Source: Argentina anserina (Eukaryota; Streptophyta; Magnoliopsida; Rosales; Rosaceae). From it: a DNA stretch of 64,000 nt. This document shows positions 1 through 12,415 of this stretch, piece after piece; position 1 is the first letter of the stretch, and the number at the start of each line of letters is the position of its first letter. The stretch is from positions 744,001 to 808,000 of the forward strand of contig NC_065875.1 in assembly GCF_933775445.1 (NCBI RefSeq), read 5' to 3'. The notes below the pieces were generated by a model that was not told the origin of the DNA, searched no databases, and saw nothing but the letters and a program-made list of their open reading frames with translations. Position numbers and translations under genes: made by a program.

Positions 1-1138
1 AAACTCTCACAAATGATTTGAGAGTAACAATAATTCATCATTCATGATCGCGAAAAGGGTGCGAACTAATCCCTTTACGAGTTAATGTGGAAGGTATAGG
101 TAGGAACTCGAGGCGTGTTTGATGGATAGAATAATTAAGCATCTATCCGTAAAATGAAATGAGCATCAGGTGACTGCATCGATCAGGATAGGAGGCTAGG
201 GGACAGGAGCGATCTACTCTTATATTGTTCGACCTATCACCAAGGCTGTACACAATAGATCGATACTTATTGTATGACTCCTATCTTACGCACTTCCTTT
301 GAGTATATATAATTGTACACCTTAGTTTTCAAGTGTTTTATGAGACGTATTTGAAAGTCAAAATATCATATGAATAGAGATTGCAAGAATCAAGATATGA
401 GGTAATTCATGTAACCATGCAAACATTACAAATAACAACTAATATGTCATAATAAATTTGTTGTGAGTCAAACTCACGACTTCTCACTTACGAGGAGAGA
501 CTTATGCACTAGACCAAATGATGTTGTATCAGTGTATATGATAAGTCTTACAAAAAAAGTTATAAAATTGTTAACATTAAGAGAGAAATAAATTCATCCG
601 GACCTAGCGTAAATGCATTTCAATCAATCAAAAAAAAAATTCATGGTGTGAGAGTGTGAGACTCAAATTCAAATAGAAAATGGTACATCACATTATGTGA
701 TTTCCAAAATCAATCGTGGTAACACGGGTGTTCACTTTGCCAACTAGTCCTCCATCAAACACAAAACTAAATAACCTCCCCCCACCCTACACCCATAGGG
801 GCGCCCTTCACCCCTTAACCAAATCTGTCCCCTTAATCCCTCCCACAGTGTCATTAACTATTAATCCAAAACCCACTAAACCCTCCATTAAACAATTAAC
901 CGCAATTAATAACCCCCGAGTTTAAGACCCGAATCATTCGGACACTGCTTACGTGGCACTCTAGGGTGAAACCTCAGCTGCCCTCCGCCCCCCACCCCAA
1001 ACTCCCTTAAATTAACTTGACTTCACTCAGACGCCGCGGCTCTCTCTCATCTCCCTCCACCGCCACCTCCTTTTCGCCCTCAAAACTCGCCCCAAATTAC
1101 GAAACCGCACCAGATCGCGCGCGCCGGGGGGAGCCACC
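1..1138. other. Upstream region of the TIFY gene, no gene seen
   Basis: No coding region can be supported here. Bases 1-700 are AT-rich and unremarkable. A stretch near 455-545 resembles the dispersed plant repeat that looks like a degenerate tRNA B-box, but it is too decayed to name. Bases 750-1138 become C-rich and pyrimidine-rich and run into the TIFY start, so they probably hold its promoter and 5' UTR. An ACGTGGC core, like a G-box or ABRE, lies at about 950-957. Confidence 0.5.
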
Positions 1139-4100
1139 ATGAGCGGCGGGACAGCGACGACGTCGTTTCGGACCATCCTCGAGAAGCCGCTCAACCAGCT
1201 CACCGAGGACGACATTTCTCAGCTCACCCGCGAAGACTGCCGCAACTACCTCAAGGAAAAAGGTCACACACCTTCCCACTCTCTACTTCTCTAATTTCCG
1301 ATTTTGCCCCTCACCTTTTCTGAACAACCGCCTCGCTTTTCCGGCCCCGGAAATCTGCTCGGTTCTCTCTTTAATTATTTTTCTGTAATTTAAATAAATG
1401 TGACACGTGTCCGTACAGGAATGCGGCGGCCGTCGTGGAACAAATCGCAGGCGATCCAGCAGGTGATCTCACTCAAGGCGCTGCTCGAGCCCAACGACGA
1501 CTCCGGCGCCGGAGTTCTCAGAAAGATTGTAGGTCCGCCGCACGCCGCCGCGCCTCGGGTAATTCTTTATTGTGTTTTACTTTCCTAGTAAAAAAAAACG
1601 TGAAGGAAAACATGGCGGCGGTTGTTTGATTCCGGAATTGTTACTGTGCAGCCGGCTTCAAATTCGACTGATTCAGCTAAGGAGGCCAGTGCTGAAGCCC
1701 CCGGCACTAAGTCGGCTGAAGAACCGGCGCCGGGGCCGGAGAAAGAGCCGCTGAAACCGGTTCGGCAGGACCGGCCGGCTGAACCGGCTGCTGTAAAAGT
1801 CACCAGTCCTGCTGAGCCTGCTGTAAAAGCCATTGCTCCCAGGTTTGTCTTCGCTTCCGGGATCTTTTGATGGCTAATAAGCTGGCATTGCTTTGAGTTT
1901 AGTGATTCGTGTTGTTTGATTGCGAGTTAAAATCAATGTGTGTGGTAAATTACTGTAATTTTAGCTTAGTTGAAAGTTGAAACTAGTATAGAGTTTATTA
2001 AGTCTGTATTAGAGAGTTAATTGGAAATTGTAAGTTGCGGAATTTCGGATGCAGATTCTCGTGGCAGTGAATTTTACTAATTGAGCTTTTGCGAAATTAG
2101 TAGGTTTGGCCTTGGTAGTGATTTTTGTACTCGTTCGAGGGTCTTTTGACTGAGTCTAGCGATTGATTTTGCTGATTTACGAATGTGGATTATAAGCGGG
2201 GGAAATTTAGATGTGGATTCTTTTTAAGTGTCTAGCTGAATTTGGTGATAAAGGAGTCCTACATGAGAAAGTGGCACCAAGTTTTCCGTTCTAGGATCCC
2301 TGAGAGATTCCTTTTTATTTTATGGGCGTGTCTTCTCGAGGGGTCATGTCTTGTTGACATGTATGGTGCCCGGCACACTGTGCGTAAGCTACATGTTAAA
2401 TATGCATTTGAAGGGAGGTGACACTTTTTGTTGGATATTCTGTTTCACAAAATATGAGACTAAATTAGGGTAATCTATTCTGACAGAGATGAACTTGTTC
2501 CGAGTATGAAACCTAGTCCACCTTTCTATTTTTTTTATTGAACTGTTGCTGTTTATTTTTGTTTTATGGAAATATCATGTGTCTTATATGATTGATGAGA
2601 TCTAGGTCACTTTCGTCCATAAAAATCTTCTTGTGATATCCTATTACTAAGTCTAAAGAGAAGCATCTAATATTGTGGCAGCAAAAATCAGTGTGCAACC
2701 AAAGCATCAGTGAGTCAAATGACAATTTTCTACTGTGGCAAGGTGAATGTGTATGATGGAGTGCTACCAGATAAGGTAAATGAAGCTTCCTCTCAGCTTG
2801 GATACTGGAGATAAGCTTTGCAATGCAGTAATCTATGGACTTGCAGGCACAAAAAATCATGCATCTTGCAGCAAGGCCAAATCATTTGCCTCTGGACAGT
2901 CAATATAGTGGAACTGCAGCAGCTAGCTCCTTGCGATGCCAATTTCAGATTGCAGGTGATAAAGATGGCCCTTTCCCACCTAACGCCACAATCCCTCAGG
3001 CTATGCAAACAGGTATTTCCTGTAGGTTTCCAAGCTTATTTGTAACTTATATGGCAAAATGAAGTTAGCTGTACTTGCATTGAACCAAAACTGCATATGT
3101 GAAATAGAATAACATCTGAAGTTCGCTGTATCAGCCACATTCCCTTGTTTCTTCTTCAAGTACTATGGTTTCCTTAATTTTTTATATTGAAAACAGTCTC
3201 ATGGTTGTGTAAAAAATAGGAGATGGCTTTACATAAGGTCAATATGCAGACGATGAAACAAAAAAGTTCTCTGTGTTCAACTTCCTTGAACTTCTTGTCC
3301 ATAATAATAACAGCGCTACAGAGTTCCTTAGAGCCTTATGTTTAATTGTTTATCAGTAATGATTAAGCTTAGCTAGATTCTTAGATAGAGAACTATTGTC
3401 TTTTCCGAAAAAAGAAAGAAGAAATAGAAGAAAAAGAAAAATAAGAAGGTATTGTTACTATTTGTTTTGGAGTATCCAGGTCTTAAAACCAAAAAAAGTA
3501 GGCAGACTCTTGAATAGAATCAGAAAAATTTAATCTTTAACTCAATTGCGGATTGACGCTGTTATCCAAAACTGTGCTCAGCAATGAAGCCAATAGGTAA
3601 AGAGTTTTCGTACCCTAAGGACTTCGACGATCAACAGTTGGAGTAATGTTTTTGTTAGTAATTGTTGGTATTGAGAAAGAACTCTGGATATTTGGTAATG
3701 GGGGTTTTCACTGAACTTTTCAGATGGGATTGCTGACTACACTCAGCTGTACTGGGATAAAGGTAACAACGCTCGTGATCCTGGTAAGCCCTATAGTTTT
3801 TGTGCCTTGGCGGAATAATGTGGTTTAATGGTCTTAATATGGGATAAAGGTAACTTGAAGGGTATACCCATCATCCAGAAGTTTTATGATTGAATTACAG
3901 GCACTTACTTAACCCAACACTAATTGTTTCATTGTTTGCATCTGCAACTCGAATTGTTGTTAATCGTAACTTCTCCATGTGTATTCCACCTTATATTTTT
4001 TTTCACTGTCCGGTTACTTTGCTTCCCTGTTGCTTTAAGTCGCAAGCATTACCTTTCCATTTACTCTATTTTTTTACTTATGACAACTCCACAGTCCTTA

Positions 4101-4830
4101 AGTGTATGGAAAGATTCAATTGAAATGCATGCAAAGCATATTATTCAGCTTAAACTTAAACGAGTTGATCTGTAGATATTTCTGATTAGCCTTTTGAAGT
4201 GGAGATAATATGAGAACCTTTTCATGCCTTAAAGATTTTGATGAAAAAGCTCGTAAGATTCGTTGCAGTGTTTGATGGAATAAGTAATTCACTAAGTAAT
4301 TGTAAAAATGCAGATGGTCAGGCAAGTAGAAAAGTCTTGTTGCAGAGATACCGTGAAAAGCGAAAAGACAGGTACATCTGGTAGAAGCTATTGATCAGTA
4401 TATTGTATATTACGTGTAAATTCTTTGATCCTTTAATCTCAACCCATTTATTCTTTCCTTTTTCATTGCTCATGTTCCTACAAGGGATCGAGTAAAGATT
4501 AAGAAAAATATGGGACCAACTTCTAGCTTGGAGGTTTGTTTCAATCATCCACTCGGGAGACATACCTCAAATGGTAATTCAAGTAGGAGTAGCACAGGCT
4601 CTCCACCCCAGCAACCTGGGTTGCTTCAAATAGCTGACAATCAGACAAAGTTTCGCTGTCTTCCTGTTGACCTAAATGAAAATGGTAAGCTAATCAAATA
4701 CGCTCATGACTGAGAATTTTCAATCTGTTTATATTGTAGTTTCTCCAACAAAATAGGGAATACAATTTTGTCCAGATGGAATTTGACGATTACAAATTGA
4801 TCACTGTATGCAGATATCCTGGAATGCTGA
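1139..4830 (+). CDS. TIFY4B: PEAPOD-type TIFY protein (TIFY4B-like), nine exons
   Basis: This gene encodes a PEAPOD-type transcriptional regulator, a nuclear TIFY-family adaptor that in other eudicots recruits co-repressors and limits meristemoid divisions and leaf or seed growth. I traced nine exons with GT-AG borders: 1139-1262, 1419-1558, 1652-1842, 2682-2775, 2847-3012, 3724-3783, 4314-4371, 4485-4684 and 4814-4830. They keep frame and give 349 residues. The N-terminal PPD domain (about residues 8-70) contains EDISQLTREDC and MRRPSWNKSQAIQQV. The TIFY motif appears as TIFYCG, in a block beginning MTIFYCGKVNVYDGV. A divergent Jas-like segment (SRKVLLQRYREKRKDR) lacks the PY of JAZ proteins, as is typical of PEAPODs. 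Exon 3 codes for a Pro/Glu/Ala-rich linker. Exon 6 has two usable donors (3762 and 3783) in the same phase. Family assignment is firm; minor exon borders are inferred. Confidence 0.9.
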
Positions 4831-5653
4831 ACGTGACACTCTATAAGGTCACAAAGAGTTAAGACTTGCGTACCTGAAACACCTGATAGGAAGGAAGAGA
4901 AGAACTTAATTTAATTGCCTCCAAGAGACCCACTTTGTGTTTGAGCTACTCAGGACCATGAATATTTCTCACTGACTTTTGCTTTCAGGAGGAGAGTTCT
5001 CCTTTTGAACTGGTATGACTGATCAGTTTTGTAAATTGTAGGATCATCTTTTCATCCTTTTCAACTTCTTATGTATGAAGTCTATGCGGTACCAAACTTG
5101 TATCTGAGAGAGTTTATTGTACATGTTGAAGGAAAGTGTCTCTCAACGTTTTGTAGCTACGGATCAATGTGTCATGTAATCTATTCTGTTGTGTATTTGT
5201 GGCCAATGATAGTTGGCAAAAATGTGATGCAACTTGTTCAGTTGGTGTAGCTATCAGAATTGTAATGTTTTCCGAAGGTCTCTGCAACTGTTAGAAACTT
5301 AGAATTGTTCAATGGTTTACGGTTGCCCTTCACAACCACTTTAGACATCATGGCCTTTGCTGTTTGGTATTATGATAAGTACATATCCAAGTATAACCTC
5401 TAATTTCATTTTCAAAAGGCACATTCTAGAATGATGATACAAACAGGGCAGAATAAAATTGTGAACAACATTGGCCAAGAATGATCTCCACGGGCAACTC
5501 AAGGAAAACTAACCATACAAGTGGCACAATGTGACAATAGCGTCCAAAACTACGTTAAAAAATCAAGTGCAAACTGGCATTTCTCTTTTCTTATATAATC
5601 TATGAATCTTTGATATCAATCGAGAAGCGGATGCTGAAAATTTTGAGTCAACC
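4831..5653. other. TIFY 3' UTR and intergenic spacer
   Basis: This is the 3' UTR of the TIFY gene followed by a short spacer containing the promoter and 5' UTR of the first ARD gene. I see no open frame of note, no repeat and no RNA gene. Confidence 0.5.
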
Positions 5654-6866
5654 ATGGCGATGGAGGTGAGTTCCTCGTAACATTACTAGGGTACCGTATT
5701 TCAATTCCCATAGAACTTCGTAATATACAAATAATGGGTCGGTTTTACTATGATTGATTGAATGGAAGCAGGCATGGTTCATGGATGAGAGCGTTGAAGA
5801 CCCAAGGCTTCCTCACCATCTAAGCCCCAAAGAATTTGTTCCTTTGGACCATTTGGCAGGTTAGTTTTTATACCTTTCCCTTCACGTTAAGCAGAAAAGA
5901 TTGAACTTTCAAGCTTCAGATAGGATTGTTCATATCGTGTGAATAGGTTACTAACCATTTAATGATTGTGTTGCAGAGCTGGGTGTGCTCTACTGGCGCT
6001 TGAACCCCAAGGACTATGAGAAGGATGAAAAGCTGCGCCAGATTAGAGAAACCAGGGGTTATAATTACATGGTATTTAGTTGTTTATAACATGCTCTGAA
6101 TTGTGATTATTTGAAAACCTTTACTTTTCGGCTAATGGATAGTTGTGATGTGAAATAGGATTTGCTTGATATATGCCCTGAGAAACTGCAGAACTATGAT
6201 GAGAAGCTGAAGAACTTCTACACGGAGCATATTCATGGTGATGAAGAGATACGTTATTGTTTAGATGGATGTGGATACTTTGATGTCCGAGACAAGGATG
6301 ATCGTTGGATTAGAATCTGGATTAAGGCCGGTGATCTTATCATTTTACCTGCCGGAATTTACCACAGGTTCACTCTAGATACCAGCAACTATATTAAGGT
6401 AAGACATCACTGTGCTGAAATTTGTTCACTGAATGATGTTACATGGTGGCAATATCCTAACAATTCGAAGCACGTAGAATCTGACTCTGGAACAACATAA
6501 CAACTGAAGCATGGTCACATCAGAGGTGTTAAGGTTATAAATAATATGCATAGTTTGAATATAAGCAGGCTCGACATGGGAAGTATGGATTAACCTTGAG
6601 CGAGAGAGCTGATACTATGTTTAGGGTTAAACCTTATACTAGGTTATACTTGTAAAAGCTGAATCACACTATAAGAACATAGATAAATCTAGATGTTTGA
6701 TTGATCTAATTGGTCAAATTGTTGGGGTATGATGCAGTTGATGAGGTTGTTTGTGGGAGAGCCTGTGTGGACTGCTTACAATCGACCACAGGAAGAACAT
6801 CCAGCTAGAAAGGAGTACATTGAGAGCTTCACTAAGAAACTTGGAGTTGCATTAGAAGCTCATTAA
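5654..6866 (+). CDS. ARD: Acireductone dioxygenase (first tandem copy), five exons
   Basis: Acireductone dioxygenase (1,2-dihydroxy-3-keto-5-methylthiopentene dioxygenase) is the metal-dependent cupin that oxidises acireductone in the methionine salvage (Yang) cycle, which recycles the methylthio group left by ethylene, nicotianamine and polyamine synthesis. Exons 5654-5665, 5772-5859, 5977-6071, 6159-6398 and 6738-6866 join in frame to 187 residues, the usual plant length. The metal ligands are all present: H89 and H91 in HIHGDEE, E95, and H134 in PAGIYHRF. The N-terminal AWFMDES and the RLPHH block are also typical. The first exon codes for only four residues. A paralogue lies 1.9 kb downstream on the same strand. 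Compared with that copy, two introns are missing, at the codons for GYFDVRD and for PARKEY. Residue 147 is Leu where the paralogue has Ala. Confidence 0.93.
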
Positions 6867-6980
6867 AGGGCTTCTTGTACTGTTCTTACAAGTCTTACTG
6901 TATGGTAGTTTATGTTGAAGCTCTATATATATGTTTTTACCTTTTGGAAAAATGTATGAAAATCAGAAAATGTACTTAAA

Positions 6981-7310
6981 ATGAAAATCTCAGACCATTT
7001 TCAATACAACATTGGCCTCTGCCTTGTAATTGTATCTTTCATGGTTTTGGTCTTTGTTTCTCTCTTAACTCATCTTCTCAACTCCCTAACGTCGCCAATT
7101 CCAGGCAGCTCTATTGGGGGTTATGGGGGCATTTCAAGCCCTCCCTCACCGATTGTTTCAACAAACACAGCGGATGTCTTTGTGCCTCCATCTACCAATT
7201 TCAAGCCGATTTACGGCCCTACTCTCCCTGTTCTCCGACTTGGAGAGCCGCTCTTGTGGGTGGTGATGATGATAAGAGGTTTGGGTGGTGTCTGGGCACA
7301 GCCTAGCTAG
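6981..7310 (+). CDS. Small hydrophobic/proline-rich ORF, doubtful
   Basis: A 109-codon open frame starts about 110 bases after the ARD stop codon. Its product would have one hydrophobic segment (about residues 10-33), then a Gly/Ser/Pro-rich stretch. I do not recognise it. A membrane-anchored short protein is possible, but the frame could equally be chance within the 3' region of the ARD transcript. No splice signals, close paralogue or conserved motif supports it. Confidence 0.2.
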   Translation: MKISDHFQYNIGLCLVIVSFMVLVFVSLLTHLLNSLTSPIPGSSIGGYGGISSPPSPIVSTNTADVFVPPSTNFKPIYGPTLPVLRLGEPLLWVVMMIRGLGGVWAQPS

Positions 7311-7584
7311 TAGTGGCGTCTCTAGTTTGGGCGCCAAGATATGCACTTCATGATTTTATACATGATCACGATTTTAGAGTTTTTACTTTTCAGTAAAACT
7401 TAAACTTAGGCTTTTGCCGACATGCTCCTCGTTTGAATAAGTTTATGTTTTAACTTCGGTTAAAGCGAGATATGTAAAATACATACATAGTGTTCAATAA
7501 AGACACATACTATATATAATATTCTAACTTGCATGACAAAAGATTAATTTGCATCAAATTGAACAATAAGAGAGAAGAGATTTG

Positions 7585-7870
7585 GATGGAAAAAGATTTG
7601 TACCTCTTTATTGGTTTACATCCATCCATTCTTTAAATTTATTGATGCAAAATGGTGTCTTAGTTTCGTCAAATTGAACAAAAATGAGGAATTTAAGTCA
7701 AATGACATTTATTTTTACTTAAGCTACAAGAGCAATAGATATGGATGCAGAAAGAATAGTATTTCGATTGAACAAAAAGATGGAGGCATTTGGATGAAAG
7801 ATTTGTACCTCTTTGTTGGTACAAATCCCTTCATTTTTCGATAAATTGATGCATAAATGATTTTTTTTCT
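7585..7870 (+). repeat. Diverged direct repeat, period about 211 bp
   Basis: The string GATTTGTACCTCTTT occurs near 7598 and again near 7799, each followed by TGGT and, about 30 bases on, by ATTGATGCA. Upstream flanks share ATTTGGATG. The two copies are clearly related but have drifted. No terminal repeats or coding content were seen. Confidence 0.45.
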
Positions 7871-8759
7871 CATCAAATCTAACAAGAGCGAGAGATTTGG
7901 GATAGGAAATGTTGATTGACTTTCCGTCTTTCCCCATCGTATCGCTCGAGAGCAAGACATTTAGATGAAGGAGGAGTTCAATTGTTAGGCTAGCTTGTCA
8001 AGTTCTCTTTTGAATAAGTTTATGCTTGGGACTTTGGTAAAACTGAGACATGTAAACGAATGTGTGGTTAGCGACATGTAAGGATTGCGAGGATGCCTTT
8101 GATTTGATGGACTATGAGAATTTGTGAGAGAATACTTATGTAATTCTCATAATTATATTGATTTTAGTATTTCTTTCATTTCACTTTAAAGGGATCTTAT
8201 TGAGAGTTTAATGACTTCAATTTAATGAGATTCTGAACAAATATTGAAGGCAATTATCTTCATGCTTTGTCTCTGACGTCCTCGTCATATTATTCTCATG
8301 TTATATTAGGATTATCACCACATAATATATATATACACTTGATTTTTTTTCGTAAAAACATGATTCACTTGAAAAATAGAAGTGATATTTAGAAATAGAT
8401 TAAAATCATGTCATTTCCACTATCTTTATAGCAAACTAGCACAATACACCTCGTAAACGTGTGTGTGAAGGGAATTTATAAGGTAGTGGAAAACTTTTCT
8501 ATAATTACCGCTTATTTATTTATTATATTGATCTAATTACTATTTAAATCTGTTGTTTAGAAATTAGAACTATCATAAAGTAGTACATTCAATTCACCTG
8601 GACACGAAATGGCTGATTTGCATTAAGATGTGACGGGCATTTTCGTCTTTTGAGCCCACTATCACATTTTTAAGAAGAGGCCTGGAACACGAAGCCATTG
8701 CAAACTCCTGTTCTGTTTTCCAGGGATCGACTTTGGTGTTTGCCTGACCAAAAGCAGCT

Positions 8760-10994
8760 ATGGTTGCCACCCAAAAGGTCAAACCTCTTCTCGATTTCGA
8801 TTTTGGGTTTTCTCCGGGAAATCCAAAGTTTTAATCTTTTTTTCTTTCTATTTGCAAAACAGAGCAGTCATTCTATGTCTTTTCATTGATGTGTTTCCCC
8901 TTAGAAATTGTTTTGAATACTGCTATGATTAAATTGTTATCCATTTTACGAACTGAGGTTTCTGGGTTTTAGCTTTGATGTTATGCATGGTTATAGTTAG
9001 AATATTCAAGCTGAATGGATTATTAATAGCCCTTGTTCAGTTGTTCATTTCTTATGTAATTTTGCTGAACTGTAACTAGTTATGAGAATTTTTTGGAAAA
9101 GTATTGAGCATCGTCTATAAGATTAGATTGGGGTGTTTTAGTTTAGGGTTGGAATTTCCTTCGACATCTTTATGTTGACAGTTGGGATTTTCCATGTTCG
9201 ATTAATTGATATTCTGATTGTTGAAGCACTAGATTATATTTCAATGAAGCTAAGGCGGTTTCTTGATTTGTTTTGTATTATCTTGAGATATACAGGACCC
9301 GAGAGAGGATGTCATTCAAGCATGGTACATGGATGATAGTGATGAGGACCAAAGACTCCCCCATCACCGCGAGCCCAAGGAATTTGTGTCCCTGGACCAA
9401 CTTGCTGGTGAGCATTGTTGGGCTATAACTTAATATTATGATTATATTTAATAAAACCAGTATTTTACAGAAATTGATGTTAATAATTTAATTTAATGTT
9501 GGTTTTATGTTTTATACCATCTAGAAAGTCGAACCAGATGATACTAGTTATTATTCTATTCAAATCGTGGAGAACTAATTCTGTTTGTAACGTTGGCCTT
9601 CCAGAGCTTGGGGTTCTCAGCTGGCGTTTAGATGCTAATAACTATGAAACAGATGAGGAGTTGAAGAAAATCCGTGCAGACCGCGGTTACTCCTACATGG
9701 TTTGTTACGCTAACTTGAGGTTTTGTTTCTCCAGTTGATTGTGTAATCAACCTAACCTGAACTTGAAATGTGATGGGGCTTTCTCTGACTTCCTCATTAT
9801 GACAAATCAAAAAATAGTTTGCAAACTGGCTATAGCTCTCTCTTCACAGTTATACGTATGATTAACTTAATATTGTTTTCCCCTTTGTTAGGACTTCTGT
9901 GAGGTTTGCCCTGAAAAGCTTCCAAACTATGAGGAGAAGATAAAGAACTTCTTTGAGGAACATCTTCACACTGATGAGGAAATCCGTTATGCAGTCGCAG
10001 GAAGTGGTAGGATTAATTATGCTTGATCCTGTTTTGTTGTCCCATATTATCTGCCTGTTCAGAGAGGTGATTTTATACTTTCTTGTGAAGGATATTTTGA
10101 TGTTAGGGACCGAAACGAACGTTGGATTCGTGTATGGGTGAAAAAGGGTGGAATGATTGTTTTGCCTGCTGGAATTTATCACCGCTTTACTTTGGACACA
10201 GACAACTACATAAAGGTATTGGTTCCTTGCAAACCTTTTTGAGTTCACTGTTCATTTCCTTGTTCTGCCATCTCCAAGGAAGTGAAGTTTTAAGATGCAC
10301 TATCTTCACCAAAAAACAACTTAAGCATGATGCAGTGCTTTGGAATAAGTTTTTATCGTGGGATGATCATAATGTGTAGACAAGATGGAGGTTTACCTAT
10401 CCTCGTCTTCATTTACATCATTTTTGAACACTAGATGATCTTTATCTTGTTATTCTTCCCTATTGAACAATTCTGTGTACTTCATGCTCATAACTTCCCA
10501 GTAGTTGACTTGAAACATATGACACCTGCGAGGTAGTGAGACTCTTAAGTGACAGGCACTTGCAATTGCTAGACAATTCATAAGTTTTTCTACATAAATG
10601 TTACACAAATAGTGTAGCACGTGATGTCCTTTTCCTTGGACATATCTAACATCTCTGTCGCCGACATAGTGGCAGTTGAGTCGCCCTATGTTCCTTACAT
10701 AGTTACAGTAGTCAATATCTTAAACTTGTGGGTACACCTTCTGAAAAATATGTAAATTTTAAAATATATGGCAGGCAATGCGGCTTTTCATTGGTGATCC
10801 AATTTGGACTCCATTCAATCGCCCTCATGACCATCTTCCAGCAAGGTATGGATATGTGTCCATATGTGTAGTCTGTCAATAGAATTGATACCCTTTGAGT
10901 CTCTTACATAGAGACCTTTCTTGACAGGAAGGAGTACATCAAAGTTTTTGTGGAGAAAGAAGGTGGTGAACACACAGTTGATGCTGCAGCCTGA
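8760..10994 (+). CDS. ARD: Acireductone dioxygenase (second tandem copy), seven exons
   Basis: This is the second acireductone dioxygenase of the tandem pair, with the same role in methionine salvage. Exons 8760-8777, 9296-9407, 9605-9699, 9892-10006, 10091-10215, 10775-10845 and 10928-10994 join in frame to 200 residues. Metal ligands H99, H101, E105 and H144 are intact, and the cupin core ([23 protein letters not shown]) is complete. Relative to the upstream copy the N-terminus is longer (MVATQKDPRED) and the tail is acidic and Ala-rich ([11 protein letters not shown]). It has two extra introns: a very short one at 10007-10090 (84 bp) and one at 10846-10927 (82 bp). Both sites are uninterrupted in the first copy. 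Both copies look functional. Confidence 0.93.
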
Positions 10995-11424
10995 AATCCG
11001 CGTTTTTTCTTTATAAATAATTTAGTCTGTTGGCTTTGATAAATATATGTCTGTATCATGTCATTCATGTGGAATGTGCCTGGTGGCTCCATAGTGTTGC
11101 CTATAATGCTTATCGTAGAAGCAATAAATTTCTGGTATCTTGAACTGTTGATCAACTGGATTATTATATATCGATACCTATATATAAAGATAAGTTGCTG
11201 CATAGTTTCTCCTCTTGTGGTTTTTTGTGGTGGCTTCGATTGATATCTTGCTAAAAAGATCAAGGAGAAGGTAGTTAAGCCTTTGTTTCTCGTACTTGCT
11301 TTATTATGCAGTGTAAAAATGTGAGATGGGAGATAAGTTACTGGAATTTATGTGCGGGAATGGAATCCAGTCTTCTGAAATCTTTTCCTTCATCATATTC
11401 AGCTTACTTAATCCTTGACAGTAA
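10995..11424. other. 3' region of the second ARD gene
   Basis: This is 3' UTR and spacer. It ends where sequence similar to the intergenic part of the downstream GLP units begins, at about 11425. No other feature was seen. Confidence 0.45.
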
Positions 11425-12415
11425 CCAAATGCTATTGCACTGTTGGTCAAGAAAGAATGCGAGTGATTTGGAATGGTGTTAGAATGGTGTAGGACATGTT
11501 GTTGTGTTCGCTTATGTTGTGTGATGTGCAAGGAATGCTACATAGTTACATATATGTGCAACCATATGACTCGTAAATGTATATATTGCTGCTCGGAATA
11601 ACAGAAAATTAATGACCCCTGGCCAGGGGCTAGCGTGTGGGTTATATCAGGACACGTTAACAATAATTTTAGGCATTCTTAACAAAGGCTTTAAATAATT
11701 GAGACGATAGAGAGAAGCTTTGGTAACTGCTGCAAATATACTAGAATTGAAGGGAAAAGTAGAAATAGCTGGAAACCATTGGAACGTGAGGTCTAGGAAA
11801 GAATGCTGCCTTTGATGTTTTATCAAAGTAGGTGTCCCTTCCATGACCTCCCGCCTAAAATTTCCAGCAAATCTCTTTCCCTTTGTTCTAGTTATTCATT
11901 TATAGCCATCCCTGATTTCTTTCTATATGAATAGCTTGCGAATGAAATTGGTATATCGTTGTATATATACTGCTATGCACACGGGTTGTAACATTTTTGG
12001 GACAGTCAGAGCAATGCGCTCGATTTAACTGGAGTTCTCAGTCTTATCTGTTGGAAGTTGGAACTGATATTTACAGTCCAAACACATTATTTGTCTCTCA
12101 TTCCAAGTCTCAGACACGACTTTTAGATATTGGAATCCAAAGTTTGGGTATCTTTTCTAGTACACCCTAGGCCAACATTTCTCTGCTAGAAGAAAAGTAG
12201 TGGTAATTATCAACACAGCTCAAGTAAAATATCTGTTTACATAATCTTCGTTGTTCTCTGATAACACTCGTCTATCATCGTTTCTATTGTTGTCCATGTG
12301 TTCTAGTCTCTAGTATACATGCCGTGTGCCACAGAAGAGCGAGAGTTCGAGACGTTGTAAACCATTTTGTTGCTGCTGTTTGCAGAATTTCTTAAAGAGG
12401 GCAAGTGATGGAAAT
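11425..12415 (+). repeat. GLP-cluster repeat unit, first upstream flank
   Basis: This non-coding block is related to 15700-16700, 27600-28600, 42430-43800 and, with deletions, 56750-57400. Shared landmarks include a GTTGGTCAAGAAAGAATGC-like string, the CCAGGGGCTAGC-like string near 11625, and an inverted repeat at 11784-11855. It marks the left edge of the tandemly duplicated GLP region, directly after the ARD pair. It is interrupted at 12416 by a MULE-like element. Confidence 0.7.
11784..11855. repeat. Imperfect inverted repeat (hairpin), unit A
   Basis: Arms of about 22 bases can pair: the left arm reads GTGAGGTCTAGGAAAG and onward, and the right arm holds CCCTTCCATGACCTCCCGCC. A short loop lies between them. 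The same hairpin recurs in three later GLP units. Confidence 0.6.

Larger units (their letters stand above)
6867..8759. other. Spacer between the two ARD genes
   Basis: After the 3' UTR of the first ARD gene this spacer is AT-rich. It holds one small uncertain frame (6981-7310) and a diverged direct repeat (about 7585-7660 and 7797-7870). The last 150 bases are the likely promoter and 5' UTR of the second ARD gene. Nothing else is recognisable. Confidence 0.45.

Noticed and set aside
455..545. Possible tRNA-derived SINE or tRNA gene
   Set aside because: Only a weak B-box-like string in a familiar dispersed repeat style; no cloverleaf, A box or tail could be drawn.
716..925. 69-codon frame upstream of the TIFY gene
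   Set aside because: C-rich promoter-like DNA; Pro/Thr-rich chance product with no motif.
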